Shown piece after piece: positions 29,507 through 36,659 of a DNA stretch of 45,764 nucleotides. Made by a program: the position numbers and the translations under genes. This stretch comes from a virus: the IMG/VR virus record IMGVR_UViG_3300032326_001228, positions 1 to 45,764 of that record, one strand, 5' to 3'. The notes beneath the pieces are model-generated. The model had not been told where the DNA came from. It worked only from the letters and a program-made list of their open reading frames with translations, and did not search any database. Every line of letters starts with the position of its first letter. Position 1 is the first letter of the stretch.

Positions 29507-29884
29507 TTATTCTTTTTTGTCCTGATCTGTGCCCACAAATTTGCTGAGATGGTTGAGTTCGTCCAACATCTCATTGGCACTAGGATAATCTATGGGATGA
29601 CTGAAGTAAGGATCCACTGTGCTGTGTTCATCATCTTCTGCTTGAATTTTTTTGACCTCAGGCACATAATGAAACAAAATTTTTTCCACTCCATGCTGCA
29701 GAGTCATTTTGCTGCCGGCACAGCCTGAACATGCTCCACCCATCTGCAGTGTGAGTGTACCTGTGGCTTCATCAAAATTCATCACTCGCACAGCACCCCC
29801 ATGGCTGCCCACTCCTGGCAACACATATTTTTCAATCACTGTGTGAATGTCAGACATAATGTCCAATTTAGTTCTTTGGGTCAT
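29507..29884 (-). CDS. Nfu/NifU C-terminal-type Fe-S scaffold
   Basis: A 125-residue protein with a 95-residue Nfu domain. GGACSGCAGSKMTLQHGVEKIL carries the CxxC (Cys52, Cys55) that holds a transient [4Fe-4S] cluster, and HGGAVRVMNF is the family's opening. Nfu delivers clusters to target enzymes; PD-(D/E)XK and RecB-like nucleases in some families carry Fe-S clusters, so the gene next door is a candidate client, but no Cys cluster is obvious in it. The tail is acidic. A leaderless early promoter TTGACA-17-TATACT lies upstream. Confidence 0.88.
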   Translation of the reverse strand: MTQRTKLDIMSDIHTVIEKYVLPGVGSHGGAVRVMNFDEATGTLTLQMGGACSGCAGSKMTLQHGVEKILFHYVPEVKKIQAEDDEHSTVDPYFSHPIDYPSANEMLDELNHLSKFVGTDQDKKE

Positions 29885-29890
29885 TGTGTC

Positions 29891-29919
29891 AGTATACGAT
29901 TTATGTGGGATTTTGTCAA
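29891..29919 (-). promoter_or_regulatory. leaderless host-type promoter of the Nfu-nuclease unit
   Basis: Minus strand: TTGACA (29919-29914), 17 bases, TATACT (29896-29891), 6 bases to the ATG at 29884. Confidence 0.75.
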
Positions 29920-29923
29920 TCTT

Positions 29924-30253
29924 TTATTTGGATCGTTTTTTCAATGCCTGCTGTGCCATGCGATCCACAGCATTCTTTTTTGGTGTTTGAGGTGCAGTGC
30001 TTGGTTTGGTCACATCTGTTTTGAGTGTGATACCTTCTCGGTCAAAATTTTTGATGATGGATTTGAATTCTGCATCCGTGTCGTAGGCTTGCTTCACAGT
30101 GTCGAAACTGTATTGATCTCCTTGCACGTTTTGCATGATGCGATTCAATGCCACATAATTGATGTAGGCAGGTTGTTGCTGACTGTTGGCAGTGGCAATT
30201 AAATTTCTTAATACTTGAGTGATACGACTGTGATCAGTCTCGATGACTAAACC
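29924..30253 (-). CDS. probable -1 frameshift extension of the 30247-31440 gene
   Basis: This frame has no convincing start codon (a GTG at 30154 without ribosome site), yet it is open for 33 codons upstream of that GTG right up to a run of nine A at 30254-30262. A -1 slip there would fuse 109 more residues (GLVIETDHSRITQVLRNLIA..., ending RMAQQALKKRSK) to the protein from 31440. The sequence is helical, with FDTVKQAYDTDAEFKSIIKNFD and a basic tail. It may be a scaffold or core protein with a long and a short form. A sequencing error in the A run is the simplest alternative. Confidence 0.6.
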   Translation of the reverse strand, partial: GLVIETDHSRITQVLRNLIATANSQQQPAYINYVALNRIMQNVQGDQYSFDTVKQAYDTDAEFKSIIKNFDREGITLKTDVTKPSTAPQTPKKNAVDRMAQQALKKRSK

Positions 30254-31440
30254 TTTTTTTTTCCGATGAAAGGTTTTGACAACATTTCTGCTAATTTTGG
30301 ACTTCTTCTAATGATGGATTCTCTTTTTTTTCTGTCTGCAGGTTCTTCACCACCTGTGGCTGGTTCGCTGGCAGTGAAGTCATCTGCTGTGTCTGGTGTA
30401 ACTTCTGGTTCTACTTCTGTTTCAAGATCTTCAATGTCATCTGTTGGAGCATCCGCGCCCAAGGTTGCCGGCGCTTCTTCGCCTGTCAGGACAGCTACGC
30501 CGCCTGTGAATGATTTTCTTGCAGTTTCCAATTGGCTGTATAATGTTTCTATTGCGGGTTTCATGGTTGCAATGAATTCTTCTGCTTTTTCAGAACCCAT
30601 TTCGTTTCTGATCTCATCGCCTAGGTCAAGATTGACTTCAGTCTGCATTTTGGCTGTGTCTTCCAACCAACCAGTGATTTTGTCCACCATGCTGTTGGCA
30701 GCCATCACTATCTTGGCAGTGTCTTCTGCGCCTTCTTTGATGTCTTTTTTCTTCTTGTCTTTTTCTTTGTCTTGAATAGCTTTTTTCATAGGTTCTTTTT
30801 TGTCACCATCTTTGTCCATGTCTAAAAAATCTGGTTTAGCTTCGGCCACTGCTTCTGCTGGTTCTTTTATTTCTACTCCTGCTGCTGCCATAAATTTTGC
30901 ATGATCAAAATTAGGATTGAAATGTTGGAATATGGCTGAATGATGTTTGGCGTATTCTGCTCTTTTGGTTGGGTCTTGAATATCTTTTAATGTGTCAGCC
31001 ACATATTGAAAATGTTGACGTGTCATTGTTTCATCCACTGTGGTTTCACTTTCATTTTTTTCCACTGACTTGGCAATGTCGTGTGCTTTCTTAATGGTGG
31101 ATTTTTTAAGTGGTGGAGTATCACCTGTGCTCTTCATGGCCTGTGCCATGCCGATTGCGTAAGGACTTTGTGCCTTCTCATCTGTCTGTGATAATTCCGT
31201 AATTCTTTGTTCGATCACTTTTAAAAACAATCTATTTTTTTGATAAGCTTCACTGGAATGTATAGCATCAAAGTTGGCTTGATTTTCAATCACCTGCAAT
31301 TGATTGGCCAGTTTGTCACGAGCCGCAGTCAACTGTTCCACTGTGAATGATTCCAATTTAATTTTGGATCCAAACATCTGAGCCACCCTATCGTTAAGGT
31401 TTTCTGCTGTGGGAGTGCTTTTTAACTGTGTAAATTTCAT
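30247..31440 (-). CDS. hypothetical acidic, helical virion-region protein
   Basis: A 397-residue protein, largely helical. Parts: N-terminal helices (TAENLNDRVAQMFGSKIKLESF and on), a Lys/Asp-rich linker (FLDMDKDGDKKEPMKKAIQD), a helical middle, and a Glu/Asp/Pro-rich tail (DDIEDLETEVEPEVTPDTADD) before a basic end (KRESIIRRSPKLAEMLSKPF). The D-x-D-x-D-G stretch could bind calcium but looks like a linker found in marine T4-like virion proteins. A prohead-core or internal-head role is possible. The stop at 30247 lies directly after the slippery A run. Confidence 0.6.
   Translation of the reverse strand: MKFTQLKSTPTAENLNDRVAQMFGSKIKLESFTVEQLTAARDKLANQLQVIENQANFDAIHSSEAYQKNRLFLKVIEQRITELSQTDEKAQSPYAIGMAQAMKSTGDTPPLKKSTIKKAHDIAKSVEKNESETTVDETMTRQHFQYVADTLKDIQDPTKRAEYAKHHSAIFQHFNPNFDHAKFMAAAGVEIKEPAEAVAEAKPDFLDMDKDGDKKEPMKKAIQDKEKDKKKKDIKEGAEDTAKIVMAANSMVDKITGWLEDTAKMQTEVNLDLGDEIRNEMGSEKAEEFIATMKPAIETLYSQLETARKSFTGGVAVLTGEEAPATLGADAPTDDIEDLETEVEPEVTPDTADDFTASEPATGGEEPADRKKRESIIRRSPKLAEMLSKPFIGKKKV
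30253..30259 (-). other. -1 frameshift slippery heptamer A AAA AAG
   Basis: On the minus strand, A-AAA-AAG in the frame of the 31440 gene, followed by GTT TAG. The same heptamer drives -1 frameshifting in E. coli dnaX. A 5-bp hairpin (GACTG ATCA CAGTC) lies about 13 bases downstream. Confidence 0.6.
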
Positions 31441-31461
31441 TGATTGTTTCCTATATGAATT

Positions 31462-31469
31462 TATTTAGT
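31462..31469 (-). promoter_or_regulatory. late promoter box
   Basis: Minus-strand ACTAAATA, 21 bases before the ATG at 31440; AGGAAA ribosome site between. Confidence 0.5.
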
Positions 31470-31890
31470 CAAAGATATAAGGATCCAGTTCACTTCTCAG
31501 CGTGATCACATCATCCCAAGCCACATCATAGCGTATTTCTGCTGCGTATTTGCGATCTTCATCCTCACTCAAATATATGGTGTGTTTAAAATGCACGCAA
31601 TCATTGTATTTTTGCTGTATTTGATTGTCAATTTTGAGTATTTGTGCAGTGTGATTCACAGTGCCTCGGGCATGACTTTTGGCAATGGCCATTGCCGCAG
31701 TTTTGCTGAAAGTGCAGGCCACTTGCTGATCCGTCAATACATTGATCACCAAAAATCCCTGTGGACTTTCACGCACCACCATGTGTTTGATTGTGACACT
31801 GTTGCCCTGCTGTATGGGCACACACAGTTTGTCTGTTTCTTTGTCTATCAGTTGGAGTATTTCTTTAGCGACTGTCTTGCGGTCTTTCAT
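31465..31890 (-). CDS. hypothetical phage protein
   Basis: A 141-residue protein with an N-terminal helix (TVAKEILQLIDKETDKL), a beta-rich middle (VTIKHMVVRESPQGFLVINVLTD, ACTFSKTAAMAIAKSHARG) and an acidic end. No recognised domain. It overlaps the 31865-32083 gene by 26 bases, so the two are coupled. It belongs to the late virion gene chain from 32780 down, and its role there is unknown. Confidence 0.55.
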   Translation of the reverse strand: MKDRKTVAKEILQLIDKETDKLCVPIQQGNSVTIKHMVVRESPQGFLVINVLTDQQVACTFSKTAAMAIAKSHARGTVNHTAQILKIDNQIQQKYNDCVHFKHTIYLSEDEDRKYAAEIRYDVAWDDVITLRSELDPYIFD

Positions 31891-32083
31891 TGCTCACCAC
31901 CAGTATTTGATTGTTTTTGACTATCTTGGTCACAATGCTCTTGCGGATCATGTTCTCTATGATGAACTGTTCTCGCTCTGTGAAACTTGCCAATGGTTGA
32001 GTGTGCTGCATGCGGTTCAGCAGTGCAGACTCTTCGTTGCTGACGTATATTTCAAAATCTGATATTAATTCGTTGATCTTCAT
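31865..32083 (-). CDS. small hypothetical protein (MKINELIS...)
   Basis: A 72-residue helical protein. The first residues MKINELISDFE are close to the MKIxEL/MKTYQEF-type N-termini of T4 internal head proteins and could be a capsid-targeting peptide. The rest is helical (FTEREQFIIENMIRKSIVTKI). It overlaps its neighbours on both sides (four bases upstream, 26 downstream). Function unknown. Confidence 0.5.
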   Translation of the reverse strand: MKINELISDFEIYVSNEESALLNRMQHTQPLASFTEREQFIIENMIRKSIVTKIVKNNQILVVSNERPQDSR

Positions 32084-32466
32084 CTGTTTGTCTGTTGTCC
32101 TCTGGATCTCTGCATGAGATTGTTGATCACCGGATCCAAATCTTTTTTCTTGGCAGTGAAAGCTCCTGGATTTTTGGGATCCTTGCTCTGCATTTTTACA
32201 TCAGTAGGTCCCACTGACACAATCTCCATGTCTTGTTCTTTGCCAGGTGCTGTGGGTATGGGTAACTTTTCACCAGGTTTTAATAAATTTTTATTGGTGG
32301 CAGTGTTCATTTTGTTCACTGTGCTTTTCACAGTGGGGGTGCTTTTGATGGGTCCTTTGGGTAATACATTTTGTGGTATGGGTGCACCTGTGCGTATGTT
32401 GCTGGGTCCTAATTTTTTCAAAACCTTGTTCAAATAATCGTTGGGTGCAAATTCTTTCAATCTCAT
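32080..32466 (-). CDS. hypothetical virion-region protein
   Basis: A 128-residue protein starting MRLKEFAPNDYLNKVLKKLG, with a Pro/Lys/Thr-rich low-complexity middle (PKGPIKSTPTVKSTVNKMN, PGEKLPIPTAPGKEQD) and a C-terminus QRSRGQQTNR. Intrinsically disordered by composition. It overlaps both neighbours by four bases, so it is translated in coupling. An internal head or linker role is possible; no family recognised. Confidence 0.5.
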   Translation of the reverse strand: MRLKEFAPNDYLNKVLKKLGPSNIRTGAPIPQNVLPKGPIKSTPTVKSTVNKMNTATNKNLLKPGEKLPIPTAPGKEQDMEIVSVGPTDVKMQSKDPKNPGAFTAKKKDLDPVINNLMQRSRGQQTNR

Positions 32467-32780
32467 TTTCTTATGGGCTTTCTTTTGGTTGGTCTGGATG
32501 ATTTGCGTGTTCTTGGTGCATTCAATCTTTTCACTCTGCGACTGGCTGTGGAACGTTTGGTTCTGCCAGCTTTGATGGCAATTTGTGATCCTCTGCGAGC
32601 CAAGGTTTTTCTAAAACTGATTGATTTTTGAATATTTTTAGGTTTGGTACAGGTGGCTGGATTGCCCACTATTCTGCCTTTGCGAATGCCTGCTGTGCAA
32701 CGATAGCGACGGGCCATGCGACCGCCTTTGCGACCCCAGATGGGAGTGACTGCTTCAGTGATGATTTCAGCTATCTTCAT
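32463..32780 (-). CDS. strongly basic protein, possible internal head protein
   Basis: A 105-residue protein, extremely rich in Lys and Arg after residue 15 (GRKGGRMARRYRCTAGIRKG, and a C-terminal SRRVKRLNAPRTRKSSRPTK). The N-terminus MKIAEIITEA is nearly the T4 capsid-targeting peptide MKTYQEFIAEA, with a possible cut after IITE. In T4 such proteins are packed inside the head and injected with the DNA. A basic, DNA-binding internal protein is therefore likely, though unproved. A late box lies upstream; the chain of coupled late genes starts here. Confidence 0.6.
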   Translation of the reverse strand: MKIAEIITEAVTPIWGRKGGRMARRYRCTAGIRKGRIVGNPATCTKPKNIQKSISFRKTLARRGSQIAIKAGRTKRSTASRRVKRLNAPRTRKSSRPTKRKPIRK

Positions 32781-32803
32781 TATAAACCAATGTTGTTGTG
32801 CTG

Positions 32804-32811
32804 TATTTAGT
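32804..32811 (-). promoter_or_regulatory. late promoter box
   Basis: Minus-strand ACTAAATA, 23 bases before the ATG at 32780. Confidence 0.5.
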
Positions 32812-32823
32812 GGTGTTGGAGGA

Positions 32824-33054
32824 TTAACCTGGGAATTTCATCAGCAGTGTGACGATGGTGCTGAGCAATCCAGTGACTATGGCACCAGTGGCACCTATGA
32901 TCACTTTGATCATGCCTGAGTTGCCTTTGAGCATTTCCGAATGTAACCCAGCCACTTTTTCTTCAATAGCAGTGAGACGTGCTTCCAAAGCCTTATAACG
33001 CTCGGCGCAAAGGTCCACGTGTGCTTCTAAATTTTCTCTCTCTAATTCGCTCAT
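32824..33054 (-). CDS. XhlA-like coiled-coil membrane protein
   Basis: A 76-residue protein: a coiled coil (ERYKALEARLTAIEEKVAGLHSEM) followed by a transmembrane helix (IKVIIGATGAIVTGLLSTIVTLL). This order (coil, then C-terminal helix) is that of XhlA/hemolysin-type and other small phage membrane proteins that assist holins. Here it stands among virion genes rather than next to the holin. GATAAATA lies five bases before the ATG, so it is a late leaderless gene. Confidence 0.65.
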   Translation of the reverse strand: MSELERENLEAHVDLCAERYKALEARLTAIEEKVAGLHSEMLKGNSGMIKVIIGATGAIVTGLLSTIVTLLMKFPG

Positions 33055-33059
33055 GCAGA

Positions 33060-33067
33060 TATTTATC
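33060..33067 (-). promoter_or_regulatory. late leaderless promoter
   Basis: Minus-strand GATAAATA, 5 bases before the ATG at 33054. Confidence 0.65.
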
Positions 33068-33069
33068 TG

Positions 33070-33483
33070 CTATTCTGCTTTTTTAACTGTGCTGTTTTTA
33101 TAAAACACTATGTTTGTGTTCTGAGGATCTTTGGTGATAAAAATGTTATTGTTGATATTGATACTTTCTTTGAGATTGGAGATCATAGGCACCATGTTGA
33201 AATCTTCCTGCAGTTGTTCCACAGTGATATAGTCTGGTTGATCTGTGTCAAACTCCATGAACCAAACCATCTGTTGGCCTTGATATCTGCTGCCAAATGC
33301 AAATTGTTTCACATCCTTGTGCAGAGCCACTGGACGACTGTGTATGTTCACATTGCTCCTCAGCATGAGACACTGTTCAAACACATTGTAGTTGGATTGC
33401 TGATCCACAGCACAGCGATCCTCACTCTTGTGGCGATGCTGATCAGTTTTGGTGATGTCTATGAGTGAATAAACTTGGTACAT
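33070..33483 (-). CDS. hypothetical virion-region protein
   Basis: A 137-residue protein. It begins MYQVYSLIDITKTDQHRHKSED, has a beta-rich middle (ALHKDVKQFAFGSRYQGQQMVWFMEFD) and a C-terminal beta strand (NIVFYKNSTVKK). No domain recognised. GTTAAATA lies eight bases upstream of the ATG. Its position among late genes makes it a likely structural or assembly protein. Function unknown. Confidence 0.55.
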   Translation of the reverse strand: MYQVYSLIDITKTDQHRHKSEDRCAVDQQSNYNVFEQCLMLRSNVNIHSRPVALHKDVKQFAFGSRYQGQQMVWFMEFDTDQPDYITVEQLQEDFNMVPMISNLKESININNNIFITKDPQNTNIVFYKNSTVKKAE

Positions 33484-33491
33484 ATCGTGGG

Positions 33492-33499
33492 TATTTAAC
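33492..33499 (-). promoter_or_regulatory. late promoter box
   Basis: Minus-strand GTTAAATA, 8 bases before the ATG at 33483. Confidence 0.5.
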
Positions 33500-33504
33500 A
33501 GTCA

Positions 33505-33536
33505 ATAAAAAAGGGCGCCCAGTTTCCTGAACGCCC
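33505..33536 (-). terminator. strong intrinsic terminator with GAAA tetraloop
   Basis: Minus strand: GGGCGTTCAG GAAA CTGGGCGCCC, 10 bp including two G-U pairs, then a T run (33512-33507). It ends the 33573-33884 transcript. Confidence 0.85.
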
Positions 33537-33572
33537 TTAGTGTGTAGATCCAATCACTTGGAGCTAGCTGTA

Positions 33573-33884
33573 TTATGCATAGATTGCTAATACTGTAGTC
33601 GCTGCACCTGTTACACCGTAAGCATCTGATCCATCAGCTACGAAGGTGTCTGTACCTTGTACTGCGATTTGGATATTGTCAGTTGTGCCTGATGTGAACA
33701 CGCCGCTTTCTGTCAAGCATGATACGCCAGCGATGGTAAAACCATCTTGAGCGATTGCTTTTAACACAGTGTCAACGTTAGCATTAGTCATATTGGTTAA
33801 TGCTAGGTTTACGATTGTAGTTCTTCCACCAATACCGTTACCTACTTTAATCACGGGTTGGTTTGTATTTGTTACTGTAGCCAT
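33573..33884 (-). CDS. small abundant-looking structural protein (decoration-like)
   Basis: A 103-residue protein from the ATG at 33884 (AAGGAG nine bases upstream). It is rich in Thr, Gly, Val and Asn with an even beta pattern (TNTNQPVIKVGNGIGGRTTIVNLALTN, DNIQIAVQGTDTFVADGSDAYGV). There are no charged stretches or enzyme motifs. A late promoter with hairpin, a strong ribosome site and a strong terminator isolate it as a single, highly expressed unit, the pattern of head-decoration or other major virion proteins. The assignment is inferred from that, not from a family match. Confidence 0.6.
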   Translation of the reverse strand: MATVTNTNQPVIKVGNGIGGRTTIVNLALTNMTNANVDTVLKAIAQDGFTIAGVSCLTESGVFTSGTTDNIQIAVQGTDTFVADGSDAYGVTGAATTVLAIYA

Positions 33885-33944
33885 TGTTGTTCTCCTTTTA
33901 TCATTGTTAATGGCCAAATCCACGCTCAGTGGATTGGTTATGAG

Positions 33945-33952
33945 TATTTATG
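33945..33952 (-). promoter_or_regulatory. late promoter of the decoration-like gene
   Basis: Minus-strand CATAAATA, about 60 bases before the ATG at 33884; just upstream GGCAT / ATGCC can form a short hairpin. Confidence 0.6.
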
Positions 33953-33997
33953 GCATTTGATGCCAAAATTTAGTTTACAGTTAATTTTTGAGGTGTT

Positions 33998-34399
33998 TTA
34001 GTACTTGGCAGTGGGCGTGTAGGCAGTTTGACCTTTCATATAAGTGTCCACAAAAGTGCTCACATAATTCTTGGTGTCAGTCTGACTCAAAAACTTTTTG
34101 ATGCCTGCACTGGTTTGAATGTCCTTGGTGAATTGTAATTTCGCAGCTGGTTTGATATTTTCTGCTGTGGCCAATGCTCTCAGTGCCTTTGCCTGTTGTG
34201 CTGTGATGGGGTGTTTTTCACCATCATCTGTGGTCACATGAGTGATGGGATTGGGATTGCCCCTGCTGTCCAACACTTTGCCCAACTGATTGAACATGGT
34301 GTCCTGTTTGAATTCTTTGTCCAGACCTGCATTGGGATCATCTGCTGGATCCATGATGTTGATCTTTTTAATGGGCATGAAATCTGTTGCTTTTACCAT
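33998..34399 (-). CDS. hypothetical virion-region protein
   Basis: A 133-residue protein with an acidic N-terminus (DPADDPNAGLDKEFKQD), a Thr-rich middle and a helical end (DIQTSAGIKKFLSQTDTKNYVSTFVDTYMKG). No domain recognised. ACTAAATA lies six bases before the ATG, giving a nearly leaderless late transcript. It sits just downstream of the ligase-like gene and could be in the same structural set. Confidence 0.5.
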   Translation of the reverse strand: MVKATDFMPIKKINIMDPADDPNAGLDKEFKQDTMFNQLGKVLDSRGNPNPITHVTTDDGEKHPITAQQAKALRALATAENIKPAAKLQFTKDIQTSAGIKKFLSQTDTKNYVSTFVDTYMKGQTAYTPTAKY

Positions 34400-34400
34400 A

Positions 34401-35543
34401 CTATCTATTTAGTTGAAAGTTCTGTCTGCTAAAGCCTGCACGGTTCACTAATTTGATTGGACCTTGAGCTGTCTGTATCACATAGCCCTCACCACCTGGC
34501 TGATCGTTTATGCTGGCAGTGACATCAGCACCTTGACTGTCCAGCTGACTGATCACTGCGTCTTTGGCTGCTTGTATGCCCACAAACACCTTCCATAGTG
34601 CATTGAATCCTTTGATTTCTTGTTTGATATAATCCACAATTTTGCCTTGTTTGTTGCGACTCACTGCACTGGTGGTTGTGAGCCACTTGACAAAATCTCG
34701 GCCCAAATCACTCTCACCTTTCAACACTTTACTGTTCACATAGGTGTACAGTATTTGTGCAAAGTCTGACACTTTCATAGCACTCAGCTTGTTGCGATCC
34801 AACACAGAATCAATATCTCGACTGTACTGATTTAACAACGTTTTGACCTGATCCAATTGAGTGTTGTCCACTGTAACTGGTTCACTCACAGTCACAGGCG
34901 GCATCACCAGCAAACGGCTGCCTCGGAATCCCAAATCTTCTGGCAATGGTTGAGTGACTCCTTGTTCATTGATCTTACTGTGAATCACAATGGCCACTTC
35001 ACTGCGAGCAATCTTTTTGCCCAAAGCACTGTCGGCTGTCACACTGTAGGTCACCACATTGGGTTTGAATCGGTATCTGTTATCTTTCAATTCAGGCTGT
35101 TGAAAATACAATATGTCTGCTTTGTAATAACCTTCCAAATCTTCTGGAGTGGCTGACTCCACCACTGGAAACACTGATTTCATCTTGTCAGCAAAAATTT
35201 TATAATCCTCTGCCTTGCTCACATCTTTGGCACGATTTTGTATCATGGCACCTAAATCATCTGGATTGGTAGCTCTGCCATCATAACTTTTGGCCACAAA
35301 TCCTGCTTTGTCTGTGAATATGAATTCGCCATTGGGATTTCTTCCAAAGATCACTCCCACAGCACCATCCCATTTGATTGAGACACTTTTTAAATTTTTA
35401 TTGATGTTACTGAGTGCTGCCACTGCTTCACGAGCTCCTTGACTGCCATTCCACAGCACAAAGTCTTCCAAGTGATGTATTCTTGCATCTTCCAGCAATA
35501 TATCACAACGTCCAGTGATTGTTTTGAATTCCACTAATTTCAT
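34401..35543 (-). CDS. covalent nucleotidyltransferase/ligase-like protein
   Basis: A 380-residue protein with the marks of the ligase/capping superfamily, unlike the DNA ligase at 5775-7109. Motif I is IKWDGAVG (56-63), with Lys57 as the possible AMP-binding residue; KADILYF (141-147) fits motif III; EGYVIQT (352-358) fits motif IV; and IKLVNR (363-368) fits motif V. Motifs I and IV are about 295 residues apart, wider than in most ligases, with an unassigned helical insert. Marine T4-like phages carry a DUF6267-type family with this look. It could join or cap RNA or DNA ends. Overlaps the nucleotidyltransferase-like gene upstream by four bases. Confidence 0.62.
   Translation of the reverse strand: MKLVEFKTITGRCDILLEDARIHHLEDFVLWNGSQGAREAVAALSNINKNLKSVSIKWDGAVGVIFGRNPNGEFIFTDKAGFVAKSYDGRATNPDDLGAMIQNRAKDVSKAEDYKIFADKMKSVFPVVESATPEDLEGYYKADILYFQQPELKDNRYRFKPNVVTYSVTADSALGKKIARSEVAIVIHSKINEQGVTQPLPEDLGFRGSRLLVMPPVTVSEPVTVDNTQLDQVKTLLNQYSRDIDSVLDRNKLSAMKVSDFAQILYTYVNSKVLKGESDLGRDFVKWLTTTSAVSRNKQGKIVDYIKQEIKGFNALWKVFVGIQAAKDAVISQLDSQGADVTASINDQPGGEGYVIQTAQGPIKLVNRAGFSRQNFQLNR
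34406..34413 (-). promoter_or_regulatory. late leaderless promoter
   Basis: Minus-strand ACTAAATA, 6 bases before the ATG at 34399. Confidence 0.6.
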
Positions 35544-36292
35544 CTGCCCACCACATTCATCATGTTTCTAAACCACACATTGCTGCCTTCCACTGTGTGT
35601 TCAGGCAATCGCTTTCCTGATTTGGCAAATGATTCCACAGCATCTGCCACTAATTTTTCATAATCAGATCTGCCACGAATGATTTTATGAATGCTTTCTA
35701 CACTCGCTAAATCTTCAGCTGTGTGATCCACACCCAACAACAGTTGAGCAATTCTGTCAGGATCTTTGCTCACTGGCTGATTACTCTCACGATTGAGCAA
35801 ACCATAGTTGTGACTCCAACGATATCCCAATGCTTTGGCAATGCTGGCCAACAATATATGACGATCCATGCCTTTGTATTCGCTGCCGGTCAAGCCACCT
35901 TGTAGACTGAATTTTTGCCATGTGGGTTCACCAAACATGAAATCTGTCTGCACAAAACCTTTTTTGACATCACCTGCGATGGGAGTTTTAAAATGCACTG
36001 AGATACCACTTTTGCGTACCCACTGTTTGGGATCTTGCTGTTGTGATTGTGCCCACTGTGATAATTTTAACACCAACTCGTCTTTGCTGATTTTTTTCTC
36101 ATCCACACCCAGATCCAGATCACCGCTGGTGGGAGCCTTGCCTGTGGTGCCCAACATATTATCCTGCAAGGATAATCCTGTGATGCCTTCCAACCATTTC
36201 ACTGTGGGAGCCACATCTGCTTGATTGATTCTGCCTGTGAGCAATTCTCCTTCAGCTCCTTTAAAAATGTTGCCACCTTCTTTCAGCATCAT
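35540..36292 (-). CDS. nucleotidyltransferase-fold protein (Pol beta-like)
   Basis: A 250-residue protein. GKAPTSGDLDLGV (51-63) matches the G-S/T-x(n)-D-x-D signature, with D58 and D60, and QTDFMF (115-120) gives the third carboxylate (D117) of a Pol-beta-like active site. It would transfer a nucleotide to RNA, DNA, protein or a small molecule. It is coupled to the ligase-like gene (four-base overlap) and to a small gene upstream (one-base overlap). The pair suggests one pathway of nucleic-acid end repair or modification, possibly in the virion. Target unknown. Confidence 0.62.
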   Translation of the reverse strand: MMLKEGGNIFKGAEGELLTGRINQADVAPTVKWLEGITGLSLQDNMLGTTGKAPTSGDLDLGVDEKKISKDELVLKLSQWAQSQQQDPKQWVRKSGISVHFKTPIAGDVKKGFVQTDFMFGEPTWQKFSLQGGLTGSEYKGMDRHILLASIAKALGYRWSHNYGLLNRESNQPVSKDPDRIAQLLLGVDHTAEDLASVESIHKIIRGRSDYEKLVADAVESFAKSGKRLPEHTVEGSNVWFRNMMNVVGR

Positions 36293-36546
36293 TAGTCACT
36301 CTCGCCTTCTTGGATCTTCTTCACTCCCATCTTGAATTTCTTGCTGTCGCCGTTTTTGATTGAGTTGATGAATCTTCGCTCCAACTCTTGAGCAGTTTCA
36401 GGATCATACTTCTCATTGATCATTTGAAAAAAATTGATAGCACTCTCAATGATGTTGCTGCCTTTGGCTTCCACGATGTGATCCAGGTCTTTGGATCTGT
36501 ACAAGTGGTTCAATTCCTGCAGAATAGATCTAGTCTGTTTTTTCAT
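36292..36546 (-). CDS. small helical protein leading the NTase/ligase-like operon
   Basis: An 84-residue all-helical protein (TRSILQELNHLYRSKDLDHIVEAKG, then FFQMINEKYDPETAQELERRFI). No motif. It begins the operon of the nucleotidyltransferase and the ligase-like protein; its stop shares a base with the next start. Both early and late promoters lie upstream, so the operon may be used at both stages. It could be a partner or regulator of the enzymes; no family is recognised. Confidence 0.55.
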   Translation of the reverse strand: MKKQTRSILQELNHLYRSKDLDHIVEAKGSNIIESAINFFQMINEKYDPETAQELERRFINSIKNGDSKKFKMGVKKIQEGESD

Positions 36547-36561
36547 ATGATGCTTTCAAGG

Positions 36562-36569
36562 TATTTACC
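36562..36569 (-). promoter_or_regulatory. late box of the NTase/ligase-like operon
   Basis: Minus-strand GGTAAATA, 15 bases before the ATG at 36546. Confidence 0.45.
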
Positions 36570-36600
36570 GTTAAAACCTATCAAAAACAGTGTATGTTTA

Positions 36601-36629
36601 ATTGTAACAGGCTGCAAGGGGTGTGTCAA
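36601..36629 (-). promoter_or_regulatory. host-type promoter of the NTase/ligase-like operon
   Basis: Minus strand: TTGACA (36629-36624), 17 bases, TACAAT (36606-36601); leader about 50 bases and containing the late box. Confidence 0.65.
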
Positions 36630-36659
36630 GCGGTAATACACCGCGAATTATATGGGATT

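Noticed and set aside
30266-30775. Plus-strand frame rich in Ser and Val opposite the 30247-31440 gene
   Set aside because: A mirror of an acidic, Lys-rich minus-strand protein; no promoter or ribosome site.
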